DNA from: Bog-756 sp963737625
GTDB taxonomy: Bacteria > Actinomycetota > Acidimicrobiia > Acidimicrobiales > RAAP-2
Reading direction: 5' to 3'
NCBI GenBank assembly: GCA_963737625.1
Contig: CAVTTK010000002.1
Span: 558,001 to 622,000 of the forward strand
DNA: 64,000 nucleotides
The translations under genes were made by a program, and so were the position numbers. How positions within the stretch are numbered: the stretch's first letter is position 1; each line of letters opens with the position of its first letter. The notes below the pieces were generated by a model that worked only from the letters and a program-made list of their open reading frames with translations, had not been told where the DNA came from and did no database searches. This document shows positions 17,769-26,763 of this stretch, in pieces.

Positions 17769-18099
17769 CCGATCGCCCGATCCGTCCTGCCCGCCCCGGC
17801 GCCCCTCCGGGTCTCATGGCGGCCCACCAGCCTCCGACGTGGCGGATCTCCGGATGCGGAAGCCGAGGACGAACTCCGGAATGTGCCTTGGTCGTGGCCT
17901 AAGTCGGCCCATTATTCACTTAGAGCGTGATGTTCACCACGTAAAGTGGTCACTTTTCCTATTTGCCGGGGAGCGCGTTGCCTTAGCGGTCGACGACCCT
18001 GCACTATGGATTCACGGGTCCTGCGCCGCGTGGGTGGACGGGAGTCGAGTTTCGGGTGAACGTGGAGGCGGTGCCTCGACGGGAAGAAGGGCAACCATC
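17769..18099 (+). promoter_or_regulatory. AT-richer control region before the LPFTG protein
   Basis: A gene-free gap of 331 bp. From about 17905 to 17965 it is much AT-richer than its surroundings and contains an inverted repeat ACCAC-GTAAA-GTGGT (17936-17950), a candidate operator. No clear -35/-10 pair can be assigned. A GGGAAGAAGG ribosome-binding site lies at 18081-18090, before the ATG at 18100. Confidence 0.4.
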
Positions 18100-18435
18100 A
18101 TGTGGGCAAGACGATTGATTATCGGTGCAAGTCTGGCGGTGGCCTCGGTGGCCATGGTCCCGGGCATCGCCAGTGCCGACACGGCCACCAGCTGCGTCCC
18201 GGCCGGATCGGTCACCGAGCCGGGCAACTGTGTAGCGACACCGACCGTGGCCAACGACGGTAACGACGGGGCGGTGCAGACCCCGGTCGCTCCGATCACC
18301 TCGGTGACACCGAAGCCGCCCACGTCCAGCCTCCCCTTCACGGGAGCGGATGTGGCGGAACTGGCCGTCATCGGTACCGGAGCCGTGCTGGCCGGCGGCG
18401 TGCTGATGCGCCGTCGCCGTCGGGTCGCCGTCTGA
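18100..18435 (+). CDS. Small secreted protein with LPFTG sortase signal
   Basis: A 111-residue cell-wall protein. Residues 1-26 are a signal peptide (MWARRLIIGASLAVASVAMV...IASA, cleavage after ASA). The mature part is only about 50 residues, with two cysteines and a Thr/Pro/Val-rich stretch. It ends with a full sorting signal: LPFTG (about residue 78), a hydrophobic helix (VAELAVIGTGAVLAGGVLM) and the basic tail RRRRR. A sortase cleaves between Thr and Gly and links the protein to the envelope. The probable sortase gene is 258 bp away, converging. Confidence 0.85.
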   Translation: MWARRLIIGASLAVASVAMVPGIASADTATSCVPAGSVTEPGNCVATPTVANDGNDGAVQTPVAPITSVTPKPPTSSLPFTGADVAELAVIGTGAVLAGGVLMRRRRRVAV

Positions 18436-18693
18436 ACTGACGGTCCTCCACTACCGACCTGAGCCGACCCCATCGGGGCTGTGCCGTGGGCAGGGCGTGA
18501 CCCGGTGCGGTCGGCGTCAGGCGGTGGGCTTCGAGGGCAGCGATGTGCGTCGGGGCGGGCAGTGCCGCGGAGATGGGGTACCGACCCGCGCCCTCCGGTC
18601 GCCCCCAGCCTCCTGGTGAACGGCCGAGCCCGGCTGCGCCACCGACCCCGGTCTGCTCCACGGCATCGCCCCCACGAACCCCCGGCCTCGGAA

Positions 18694-19614
18694 TCAGTAG
18701 CTGGCGGGAAGGAGGGGCGTCACGGCCTGGAAGAAGAAGAACACGACGATCAACCAGACCAGGATGCCGACCACGATGGCCAGTGCACGTTGGCCCCGCC
18801 GGGTGCGGAGGGCCGCCATCCACACCCCGGTAGCGAGCGCGGCCACCAGCACCCCCCACCCGATGGCGGGCAACCAGTCCTTGCCCGCCGCCGCCGTCGT
18901 GGTCGCCGACGGGGCCGCGTGATGGTGCGTGACCACCGCCACCGGCGTGCCCGTCGGATGAGCGAGCTCACTGGCCACCAGGTTGGCCGAGACCACCAGG
19001 CGCTGGCTGGCGCTGTAGCGCGGGTTGCACGTGGTGAGGGTGAGTTGCGGCGTCGGGGTGGGATCCACGACGGCCACGTCGGTGGGCGCCACCACCTGGC
19101 TCCTGGACACCTGATACAGGAACGTCCCCTGCAGGGTGGTGATGTAGATCAGGTCCCCCGACGCCAGGGCGTCGAGACTGTAGAAGGGATGCAGGTAGGT
19201 CGTCCGGTGACCGGCGATAGCGGCATTGCCGGCCTCGCCGGGCAGGGGAGTGGTGGGGTAGTGGCCCGGACCCATGGCCAACTGGGCCTCGTCGGTACCC
19301 TCCACCACGGTCATGGACAGGTTGATCTTGGGGATCTGAATGGTCCCCACCGGGCTGCCGACAGGCGGGGCGGGGATGTTCGGCGCCACCTTGGGCGCCG
19401 CGGGGGTGCTGTCGTGCGCGGGAGCCGCAATCGTCGTGGCCGGATGAGAGTGGGACTTCTGCTGGGCCTCGCGGAACTGTTGGGCCAGGACCGACTGGTT
19501 GCGCGCCGTGATCAGACCGGTGCCCCACAAGAGGTAGGGGATGAACATGAGGATCAGGATCCCGGCAACCAGGACGACCCGACCGACCGTCACCCGGATA
19601 GTCGTCAACGACAC
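18694..19614 (-). CDS. Class E-type sortase
   Basis: A 306-residue membrane-anchored transpeptidase. One N-terminal helix (VVLVAGILILMFIPYLLWG), a Pro/Ala-rich stalk, then the sortase barrel with the catalytic triad: His in AIAGHRTTYLHPF, Cys in TLTTCNPRYSASQR and Arg in that same block (about residues 167, 225 and 233). TLTTCNP is typical of class D/E sortases. Two further C-terminal helices (WGVLVAALATGVWMAAL and ALAIVVGILVWLIVVFFF) give an unusual three-helix topology. Its likely substrate is the LPFTG protein at 18100. It adjoins the polysaccharide locus. Confidence 0.85.
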   Translation of the reverse strand: MSLTTIRVTVGRVVLVAGILILMFIPYLLWGTGLITARNQSVLAQQFREAQQKSHSHPATTIAAPAHDSTPAAPKVAPNIPAPPVGSPVGTIQIPKINLSMTVVEGTDEAQLAMGPGHYPTTPLPGEAGNAAIAGHRTTYLHPFYSLDALASGDLIYITTLQGTFLYQVSRSQVVAPTDVAVVDPTPTPQLTLTTCNPRYSASQRLVVSANLVASELAHPTGTPVAVVTHHHAAPSATTTAAAGKDWLPAIGWGVLVAALATGVWMAALRTRRGQRALAIVVGILVWLIVVFFFFQAVTPLLPASY

Positions 19615-19735
19615 GGAGGGATGCTAGCGGCACGGCGTGTCGACACCCCGGCACCCCACCCGGTACGACGCGGCCGGTCTCGCCCCAGGGGCGTCCGGTG
19701 ACCCTGAGTGACCAGGGATGGCGGCCCGCTTCCGG

Positions 19736-19741
19736 TACGAT
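19736..19741 (+). promoter_or_regulatory. -10 element before the DUF4012 gene
   Basis: TACGAT in the 213-bp gap between the divergent sortase and DUF4012 genes. It lies downstream of the earliest possible start (GTG 19708), which argues for the later start at 19828. Confidence 0.45.
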
Positions 19742-19827
19742 CGACCCTTGAGACGCTTGTCCGCCGCGTCTGCCGCCGTGGCCCCGCCGACCTGTGGCCC
19801 CGACGGCGGGACGCCTGGAGTCAGCGA

Positions 19828-21582
19828 GTGGTTGCCGTGAGCGAGAGAGTCGGTTGGCGGCGGCGCACGTGGCTGATCATCGCCGCCATCGTCGTCGTGC
19901 TCGCCGTGTGGGCGGGGCTGCTGGCCGTGAAGGCGTGGTCGGCCTATCGCCACGACCAGAAGGGCCTGGCCAGCCTGGAACAGGTCAAGAGCGAACTGAC
20001 CCCCGGTGAGCTGACATCGGCGGGCTCGGTGCACCTGCTCGACGCAGCCCGGGCCGAGTTCGCCAGTGCCCAGGCCGATCTCTCGTCACCCCTGTTCACG
20101 CCCATGACCATTGTGCCGGTGCTCGGGAGGCAGATCCGGTCGGTGCGCGCCCTCAGCGCCGCCGCCGGGACGGTGTCCGCCGTAGGCGCCTCCCTGGTGA
20201 CCGAGGCCCACGCGGTGCTGGATGAGCCCCACACCGCCGGTCCCGACCGGGTGGCCGCTCTGCGGCAGCTGTCGTCCATCGCCGCGTCGGCCCAACGCTC
20301 GCTGGCCGGCATCGACACCGGCCCGTCAGCCGCTCTCGTGGCCCCGCTGGCGTCCAAGCGCAATGAGTTCGTGAGCCAACTCGATGACGCCCGGCTCCGG
20401 CTGGCCAAGGCGGCCGGGGTGTCCGCGGCCGTGGCCTCGATCCTCCAGGGCCCGGAGACCTACGTGGTGCTGGCGTCGAACAACGCCGAGATGCGGTCCG
20501 GTTCCGGCGCCTTCCTCGATGTCGGCTCGGCCACCACCTCGGACGGTGCCGTGCAGTTGGGCGACCTAAGCCCGTCGGGCCAGCGGACCCTGCCGGTCGG
20601 AGCGGTGCCGGTCACCGGCGAGTTCGAGAAGAACTGGGGGTGGCTCAATCCCAGCCTCGACATGCGCAACCTCGGCTGGACGCCTCAGTTCGACGTCACC
20701 GCGCCGCTGGCCGCTTCGATGTGGACCAAGCTGACCGGTCAACCGGTGGACGGCGTCCTCTCGCTCGACGTGGCCGGACTCCGCCAGTTGCTCGAGGTGA
20801 CCGGCCCCGTGCAGGCCGGAGCCCAGACCGTCAGTGCCGACAGCGTCGAGCAGTACCTCCTCCACGACCAGTACGCGGGCCTGACGGACAACGCCACCGG
20901 GGGCACCTCACGCCAGGACGCCCTGGGCGCTCTGACCAGTGCCATCCTGCGACAGCTGCAGGGGCAGAACCTGGACATCGCCTCCTTCTCGTCGGCCCTG
21001 TCCTCGGCGGTGGCTGGGCGGCACCTGATGGTGTGGTCCAAGAATCCGGTCAACCAGGCGGCCTGGGTGCTCAGCGGCGTCAGCGGCACCCTGGGACCCC
21101 GCTCGGTGGACGTGTCGGTCATCAACCTCGGTGGCAACAAGCTCGACCAGTACCTGCCGGTGCACGTCGCCGTGACCACGGTCCCGTCCGGGGCGAACAC
21201 CACCGTCACCCTGACCACCCGCATGGACAACACCACCCCCAGCGGCCAGTCCCAGTTCATCGCCGGACCGTTCCCGGGCGAACCTGTCAGCTACGGCGGC
21301 TACCGCGGCCTCCTGTCGGCCAATCTGCCCGCTCTGGCCAGGCAGGTCACCGTGACGGGCGCCGGTCCCCTGGCCGTGAAGGGCCCCGAGGGACCCACCT
21401 GGGTGGTCGCCGCGCCGGTGACCATCCCGCAGGGCACCACCTCGACGGTGGTGGTCCGCTTCGTCATGCCCGGCCGCCACGGCTCGATGACGCTGGTGCC
21501 CTCGTCCAGGATCCCCGCCGAACAGTGGACGTCGGGAGGGGCGTCCTTCGACGACAGTGGCCCCCGGACCATCACATGGTGA
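19828..21582 (+). CDS. DUF4012 domain-containing surface-polysaccharide protein
   Basis: A protein of about 584 residues with one N-terminal transmembrane helix (TWLIIAAIVVVLAVWAGLLAV) and a large extracytoplasmic part. The central block, YVVLASNNAEMRSGSGAFLDVGS through PVTGEFEKNWGWLNPSLDMRNLGWTPQFD, is the DUF4012 signature. DUF4012 proteins are common in actinobacterial exopolysaccharide loci but have no known activity. The start is uncertain: GTG 19828 has GGAG 8 nt upstream; GTG 19837 is possible and 19708 less so. Its stop overlaps the next glycosyltransferase start, so the two are coupled. Confidence 0.8.
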   Translation: MVAVSERVGWRRRTWLIIAAIVVVLAVWAGLLAVKAWSAYRHDQKGLASLEQVKSELTPGELTSAGSVHLLDAARAEFASAQADLSSPLFTPMTIVPVLGRQIRSVRALSAAAGTVSAVGASLVTEAHAVLDEPHTAGPDRVAALRQLSSIAASAQRSLAGIDTGPSAALVAPLASKRNEFVSQLDDARLRLAKAAGVSAAVASILQGPETYVVLASNNAEMRSGSGAFLDVGSATTSDGAVQLGDLSPSGQRTLPVGAVPVTGEFEKNWGWLNPSLDMRNLGWTPQFDVTAPLAASMWTKLTGQPVDGVLSLDVAGLRQLLEVTGPVQAGAQTVSADSVEQYLLHDQYAGLTDNATGGTSRQDALGALTSAILRQLQGQNLDIASFSSALSSAVAGRHLMVWSKNPVNQAAWVLSGVSGTLGPRSVDVSVINLGGNKLDQYLPVHVAVTTVPSGANTTVTLTTRMDNTTPSGQSQFIAGPFPGEPVSYGGYRGLLSANLPALARQVTVTGAGPLAVKGPEGPTWVVAAPVTIPQGTTSTVVVRFVMPGRHGSMTLVPSSRIPAEQWTSGGASFDDSGPRTITW

Positions 21583-22733
21583 ACCCCGGCCCGGATCCCC
21601 GGGGACCGCGACCCCTCCGGGTGCTGCGGGTGTCCAAGAGCGGGGTGGTCACGGCCTGGAGGGAGCGCGAGCGGCTGCTCCGGTCACTGGGCGCCGACCT
21701 CACGCTGGTCACGGCGGTTCGCTGGGAGGAGGGCGGGTCGATGGTGTCCTTCAGCGCCGACGGTGACGGATTCGCCGTGCCCGTCCGGACCGTGGGACGC
21801 CAGCCGAACCTCTTCCTCTTCGATCCTGTCGCCCTCTGGAGGACCCTCGGCTCGGCCAGCTGGGATCTCATCGACCTGCACGAGGAGCCGTTCGGCCTGG
21901 CCGCGGCCGAGGTGTTGGCCCTGTGTCGGCTGCGCTCCCTCCGTGTCCCGTTCGTGGTCTCGTCGGCCCAGAACATCGACAAGCGGTATCCGCCGCCGTT
22001 CCGGTGGTTCGAGCGGTGGTGCCTCCGGAGGGCGGCCGGGGCCTACACCTGCAACAGAGAGGCCGGGGCGATCCTCCGCCGCAAGGGGCTCCGCTCCGCT
22101 CCGGTGCTCCTGCCTCTCGGGGTCGACGTCGATCGGTTCCAGCCCGTGGACCATGCGCCGCCGACGGACCATCTGCGAGTGGGGTTCGTCGGTCGGTTGA
22201 TCCCCCACAAGGGAGTCGCCGTGCTCCTCGAGGCCGTAGCCGGTGACGACCGGATGAGCCTCGAGGTCTTCGGAGCCGGGCCGGAGTCGGACGTCCTGGC
22301 GGAGTCGGTGGCCAGACTCGGGATCGGTGCCCGGGTCACCTTCCACGGTCATGTGGAGGAGGAGGACATCCCGCGGACCTACCGGCAGTTCGACGTGCTG
22401 GCCGTGCCCTCGGTGCCCATGCCGGGATGGCTCGAGCAGTTCGGGAGGGTGGTGGTGGAGTCCCAGGCCTCCGGGGTCCCGGTGGTGGCCAGCGCCAGTG
22501 GTGCGCTTCCCGACGTGGTGGGCGATGCCGGCCTGCTCGTCCCCCCTAACGACCCTCCTGCCCTCCACGCCGCCCTCCGGCGGTACCTGGACGAACCCGG
22601 TCTGTGGAGCGAGCTGCGGGAGCGGGGGACAGCAGGAGCCGGCCGCTACTCGTGGGCCAGCGTGGCCGAGCGCCAGATGGCCCTTTACCGGGCCACGGCA
22701 TCGGTCGGGCCGACCGGCGCGGCCGGGGACTGA
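21576..22733 (+). CDS. GT4 family glycosyltransferase
   Basis: A 385-residue cytosolic GT-B transferase. N-terminal acceptor domain with IDLHEEPFGLAAAE and the helix-rich SAQNIDKRYPPPFRWFE; C-terminal donor domain with VGFVGRLIPHKGVAVLLEAV and a variant EX7E motif in EQFGRVVVESQASGVPVV. Presumed to add a sugar to a lipid-linked oligosaccharide; donor unknown. Its start overlaps the DUF4012 stop by 7 nt. Its 3' end overlaps the convergent gene by 49 bp. Confidence 0.82.
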   Translation: MVNPGPDPRGPRPLRVLRVSKSGVVTAWRERERLLRSLGADLTLVTAVRWEEGGSMVSFSADGDGFAVPVRTVGRQPNLFLFDPVALWRTLGSASWDLIDLHEEPFGLAAAEVLALCRLRSLRVPFVVSSAQNIDKRYPPPFRWFERWCLRRAAGAYTCNREAGAILRRKGLRSAPVLLPLGVDVDRFQPVDHAPPTDHLRVGFVGRLIPHKGVAVLLEAVAGDDRMSLEVFGAGPESDVLAESVARLGIGARVTFHGHVEEEDIPRTYRQFDVLAVPSVPMPGWLEQFGRVVVESQASGVPVVASASGALPDVVGDAGLLVPPNDPPALHAALRRYLDEPGLWSELRERGTAGAGRYSWASVAERQMALYRATASVGPTGAAGD

Positions 22734-23812
22734 CGCTCGTGCCGGTCCTGAAACTGGGCCACGTCGAAGTGACCGCCGGGCACCCTGGCCCCATCGAGGA
22801 CCGCCCGGTAGAGCTCTTCGAGCCGGTCGACGTGACGAGGGAGGGAGAACGCCCGCTGCTGGCGACGGCGCAGCGTCCGGCCCACCGAGTGTCGGAGGGC
22901 CGGGTCATCGGCCACACGGCGCAGGTCGGTGGCCGCTGCCTCGACATCCCCCGAGGGGAAGAGCAGCCCGTCCTCGCCGAGGGTCTCGAGGTGGCCGCCC
23001 CCGCGGGCCGCCACGACCGGGACGCCGTGGGCCATGGCCTCCACCACCGAGAGGCCGAAACCGTCGAGGTGGCCGGGGGCGAGGACGATCGAGGCCCCTT
23101 CCAGCAGGCTGTCGGTGTCGACCACGTAGCCGGCGAACTCGGTGCTCCCCGCCACGCCCCACTGCTGGGCCGCCTCCTCCATGTCGGCCCTGAGCCGGCC
23201 GACGCCGGCCACGGTCAGGGTCCAACCCCGGTCGCCGAGGCCGCTGCGGGCGAACGACTCCAGACCGACAAGGGGCGCCTTCTCGGGTTCGAGCCTCTGC
23301 AGCATGACCACTGTGCGGGCCTCCAGGGGCGCCTGGGGTCGGTGAGGCACTCCGTTGCTGATGAGGACCGAGGGCCCGTCGATGGCGTCGGCCACGAACT
23401 GGCTGATGGCGATGTCACAGGTGATGGCCCGGCTGGTCACCGAGGCCAGGGCCCGGGCCACCGCGGTGGATCCCCGCCCTCGTGCGAAGTGGCGGGTGGC
23501 AACCACGGGAACCGGATGGAATGGTCGGGCCAGCCACGCCGCGCCCTCGGCCGTGGTCATGTGCACGTGCACCAGGTCGACGTCCCTCATGGTGGCCAGG
23601 GCCCGCGCCGCGGTCAGCAGGGTCGTCGCCGGATGGACCGAAACGGCGACGGGCAGCTCGGCCCGCATCCGGGCCGGGTCGCCCCCGATGGTGTGGACGC
23701 GGTGGCCTCGGGCGGCCAGGTCGCCGGCCACCTGGGCCACGTAACGCTCCACGCCGGCGAAAGCGTCGGTGACTACCACATGGACCACGGAGAGGGGTCG
23801 GGCCGCCGCCAT
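22685..23812 (-). CDS. GT4 family glycosyltransferase
   Basis: A 375-residue GT-B transferase. Motifs: VVHVVVTDAFAGVERYVAQVAGDLAARGH (acceptor-domain start), VVMLQRLEPEKAPLVGLESFA (donor domain) and the EX7E-region DGFGLSVVEAMAHGVPVVA, in which the first Glu is replaced by Asp. It is the last gene of a leftward operon with the GT2 enzyme and the BY-kinase; its ATG overlaps the stop of the GT2 gene (TGATG). The C-terminal 17 codons overlap the convergent GT4 gene. Confidence 0.82.
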   Translation of the reverse strand: MAAARPLSVVHVVVTDAFAGVERYVAQVAGDLAARGHRVHTIGGDPARMRAELPVAVSVHPATTLLTAARALATMRDVDLVHVHMTTAEGAAWLARPFHPVPVVATRHFARGRGSTAVARALASVTSRAITCDIAISQFVADAIDGPSVLISNGVPHRPQAPLEARTVVMLQRLEPEKAPLVGLESFARSGLGDRGWTLTVAGVGRLRADMEEAAQQWGVAGSTEFAGYVVDTDSLLEGASIVLAPGHLDGFGLSVVEAMAHGVPVVAARGGGHLETLGEDGLLFPSGDVEAAATDLRRVADDPALRHSVGRTLRRRQQRAFSLPRHVDRLEELYRAVLDGARVPGGHFDVAQFQDRHERQSPAAPVGPTDAVAR

Positions 23813-24774
23813 CAAATGCGGGACTCGACCCGGCACGGCCCGCGACGGTAGAGACGGAAGCGGTCGGCGGCGCGGTGCCCTCGATCACCGGGCAGCACGA
23901 GCGCGCGGACCAGGGCTCCCACCATGGCGCCGGCCCGGTAGACCTGCCAACCGGCGGCGCCGTGGTATTTGCGAAGGTAGCGCTCGTGCGACGCGTGGAA
24001 GTGGGCCTCCCGCACCGAGGGGTCGCCTCCGGTACCGGCACCGACGTGCACCGCGGTGACGCCGGCGCAGACGGCGGTCTCCCATCCGAGGTCGAGGGCC
24101 CGACGCTGCCAGTCGGTCTCCTCGCCGTAGAGGAAGAAGCGCTCGTCGAACGGTCCGACCTCGGACAGCGCCTCGGCCCGCAGCAGCAGCACCGAGCCGA
24201 TCACGAAGTCGATGCGGCGACGGAGTCCACCAAGGCCCACCGCCTCCACCCAGGCACCGAGCGGCGTCGGGAACGGCCAACCCACCCGGTCCTCGCCACC
24301 CCCCGATCCATCCACCTGACGGGGTCCCACACAGGCCAGGCCGGGACGGGCGTGCAGACACTGCACCAACCGGGAGACGTCGACCGGAGTGATCTCGGCG
24401 TCCGGGTTGAGGAGCAGGATGTCGGAGCCGGTCGACTGTCGGCGGTCCAGCCCCACGTTGACCCCGCCGCCGAAACCGAGATTGCTGCCGGGATCGACGT
24501 ACCTGGCGCCGTGGCGCTGGCTCACGGCGAGCACCTCGGGGTGGGACGAGTTGTCCACCACCACGACCGGGAGCCGTCCTCCCAGGGCGGCCAGACAGGC
24601 TTCGAGGAGATCGGGGGCGCCGTAGGCCACCACCACCACCTCCACACCCGAGGGCGTGGGTGACCACATCCCCGCGGGTGTCGTCATGGGTGCGGGTGGC
24701 GAGGACATGGTCTCGGAGTGCTGGGGGAGGTCATCCAGGGGTCGGTGGATCGGCCCCGCCCCTCTCGAGGTCAT
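23812..24774 (-). CDS. GT2 family glycosyltransferase (rhamnosyltransferase-like)
   Basis: A 320-residue GT-A transferase. Motifs in order: VVVVAYGAPDLLEACLAAL, VVVDNSS, GSNLGFGGGVNVGL, the metal-binding DxD-type LLLNPDAEITP, and the acceptor block GPFDERFFLYGEETDWQRRA. This pattern is that of WbbL-like rhamnosyl or related transferases, which extend polysaccharides on the cytosolic membrane face. The ATG at 24774 overlaps the kinase stop (ATGA); ATG 24708 is an alternative that removes a disordered 22-residue leader. Confidence 0.83.
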   Translation of the reverse strand: MTSRGAGPIHRPLDDLPQHSETMSSPPAPMTTPAGMWSPTPSGVEVVVVAYGAPDLLEACLAALGGRLPVVVVDNSSHPEVLAVSQRHGARYVDPGSNLGFGGGVNVGLDRRQSTGSDILLLNPDAEITPVDVSRLVQCLHARPGLACVGPRQVDGSGGGEDRVGWPFPTPLGAWVEAVGLGGLRRRIDFVIGSVLLLRAEALSEVGPFDERFFLYGEETDWQRRALDLGWETAVCAGVTAVHVGAGTGGDPSVREAHFHASHERYLRKYHGAAGWQVYRAGAMVGALVRALVLPGDRGHRAADRFRLYRRGPCRVESRI

Positions 24775-26573
24775 TGTTTGTACGCGTAGGCCTGGTAGGA
24801 ACTGGCCGCCGAACGACGGACCCGGTTGAGGGCCACCCCGAGGACCCGGCAGTTGGTCGACTCCAGTCGTTGCACGGTCCGCTCGAGCTCGTCGCGCTCG
24901 GTCTTCCCTTCGGCTGCCACCACTACGGCGCCGGAGGTGAACCTTCCGATGATGGCCGTGTCGGGCACCACCAGCACCGGCGGGGTGTCCACCAGGATCA
25001 CATCGGCCAGGAGGCGAAGCTGATCGATGACCGGCTGCATCCCCGGGCTGCCGAACAGTTCGCTGGGGTTCTCCAGCTGGATCCCTGCCGGCAGGATCTG
25101 GAGGCCCCAGATCCCACTGTCCACCAGATGGGCGGCCACCGATGACGGATCGGACTGGTTGGCGGCCTCGCGGGCACTGGGCCCGGGAGGTCCACCGGTG
25201 GAGGGACGGCGCTCGTAGGCGTGGATGGGCAGTCCCTGGGCGTCCCGCAGCTCCGTGGCCCGCAGCGTCGGCTCGGGGGTCTTCCAGTTGGACCGGATCA
25301 GGTCGGCCAGGCCGGGGCGACTCCCGAGCGGGAGGCCGAAGATCTCCTCCAGGCGGGGACGGCGGAAGTCGGCCGAGACCACGATGACCTTGCTCCCGCT
25401 CATGGCCCAGGCCGCGGCGAGGTTGGCGGCGACGAACGTCTTGCCGTCGCCGGGCTCGGGACTGGTGACCGTGATCATCGGGCACGAGGCGTCGTCCAGG
25501 ATGACCCGGAGGCTGGTTCGCAGCTCCCGGATGGCCTCTGCCATCTGGGACTGGGGCGCCTGCACCATGGCGATCGTCACCTCGCCGGCGCGGACCTCAC
25601 TGTCCTGGGGGAGCTCCGCCAGGATGGGGGCCTCGGTGATGCCGGCCAGGTCGGGACGGGTGCGTAGACGGGTGTCCAGTTGGTCACGGGCCAGGGCGAC
25701 ACCGCACCCGGCCAGGAGCCCGGCGATGATGCCGATGGCCAACAGCTTCGAGGTGCCCAGACCCGACGGGGCACCGGGAAGTCCCGCCGCCACCTGGACA
25801 CTGGCGTAGGGCTCGCCGAATTGGACACTCGACAACTCGGACTGGAGCGTGCTCAAGGTGGTGGTGAGCCCGGTGATCTGGGCGGTGATGACCGCGTTGG
25901 TGCCCGTGGGATTGGACTGTTCCAGCGCGGCGATCTGCTGCTGGAGCGAGGACAGCTCGGTGTTGATCTTGTCGATCTGAGCCTGTACCAGCGACTGGAT
26001 CTGGTCGACGTAGGCCTGCGAGTACGCCTTGGCCACGGCCTGGGCGCGGGCCGGGTTGGCGTCGGTGGCGGTGATGAGAAGCTGCCCGGTGGTGGGGTCG
26101 ACCGTGCCGCTGACGTCGGCCGTCACACCACCGGTGTTGGCGTCGCCCAGGATGGTCGCCGCCCGCGCCTGAACCGCCGTGCTGCCCAGCTCCTGCACCG
26201 GGTCCGGAAGGGTGACCGTCGAGCTCGGGGTGCCCGACGCGGTGGTGCCGATGCCGTTCTCCTGGATGGTCGCCGTCGACTGGTACTTCGGTGTCTGGAT
26301 CTTCGAGTAGGCCAGCGCCGCCACGACGGCGACCACGATGCAGACGGCGATGGTCAGTCGCCGGCGCCACAGTGTCGAGAGGAATTCGCTGAACGTCAGG
26401 GCAGGCTCACTGTTCGTGCGGTGACCCGTGGGCCACGGGGATGGGACGTGGTGCAACCCGACATCGGGCCACCGGGCTGCACCGACACCCACGAGGTCAT
26501 CCTGGGTGTCCTCGTCACGCCCGAAAGCTGGGTGGCCATATCCGTTCCTTGGTTCCGACAGATGGTCAGGCAT
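24771..26573 (-). CDS. Chain-length determinant with fused BY-kinase (Wzc-like)
   Basis: A 600-residue inner-membrane protein. A 60-residue cytosolic leader precedes the Wzz domain: TM1 (LTIAVCIVVAVVAALAYS), an extracytoplasmic coiled region rich in Gln/Ser (SLQQQIAALEQ), and TM2 (KLLAIGIIAGLLAGCGVAL). The cytosolic BY-kinase has Walker A SPEPGDGKTFVAANLA, Walker A' VVSADFRRPRL and Walker B ADVILVDTPP. A tyrosine cluster ends the protein (SSYQAYAYKQ), the autophosphorylation tail. Such kinases control polymer length and export. The likely opposing phosphatase is at 36467. An insert of about 35 residues lies between Walker A' and Walker B. Divergent from the polymerase gene. Confidence 0.9.
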   Translation of the reverse strand: MPDHLSEPRNGYGHPAFGRDEDTQDDLVGVGAARWPDVGLHHVPSPWPTGHRTNSEPALTFSEFLSTLWRRRLTIAVCIVVAVVAALAYSKIQTPKYQSTATIQENGIGTTASGTPSSTVTLPDPVQELGSTAVQARAATILGDANTGGVTADVSGTVDPTTGQLLITATDANPARAQAVAKAYSQAYVDQIQSLVQAQIDKINTELSSLQQQIAALEQSNPTGTNAVITAQITGLTTTLSTLQSELSSVQFGEPYASVQVAAGLPGAPSGLGTSKLLAIGIIAGLLAGCGVALARDQLDTRLRTRPDLAGITEAPILAELPQDSEVRAGEVTIAMVQAPQSQMAEAIRELRTSLRVILDDASCPMITVTSPEPGDGKTFVAANLAAAWAMSGSKVIVVSADFRRPRLEEIFGLPLGSRPGLADLIRSNWKTPEPTLRATELRDAQGLPIHAYERRPSTGGPPGPSAREAANQSDPSSVAAHLVDSGIWGLQILPAGIQLENPSELFGSPGMQPVIDQLRLLADVILVDTPPVLVVPDTAIIGRFTSGAVVVAAEGKTERDELERTVQRLESTNCRVLGVALNRVRRSAASSYQAYAYKQ

Positions 26574-26763
26574 CCGCGCCGCATCGGTGGGGCACGGAGG
26601 TCGAGTTAGCGGTCGTAGAGAGAGTCGTCACAGTCGTGGAACACCTTGAGGAACAATCGGGGGAGCCCCAGCCCCCGACGGGGTGGCCGGCCACCGTACT
26701 CAAGTCGTGTGGGCGCGGCAGCCGATGCTCCCTAGGTCTGATGAGAGCGCCCCCGAGAAACCC

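Noticed and set aside
19708..19827. Longer N-terminus for the DUF4012 protein
   Set aside because: It would start upstream of the TACGAT promoter element and adds Arg-rich sequence unlike the family.
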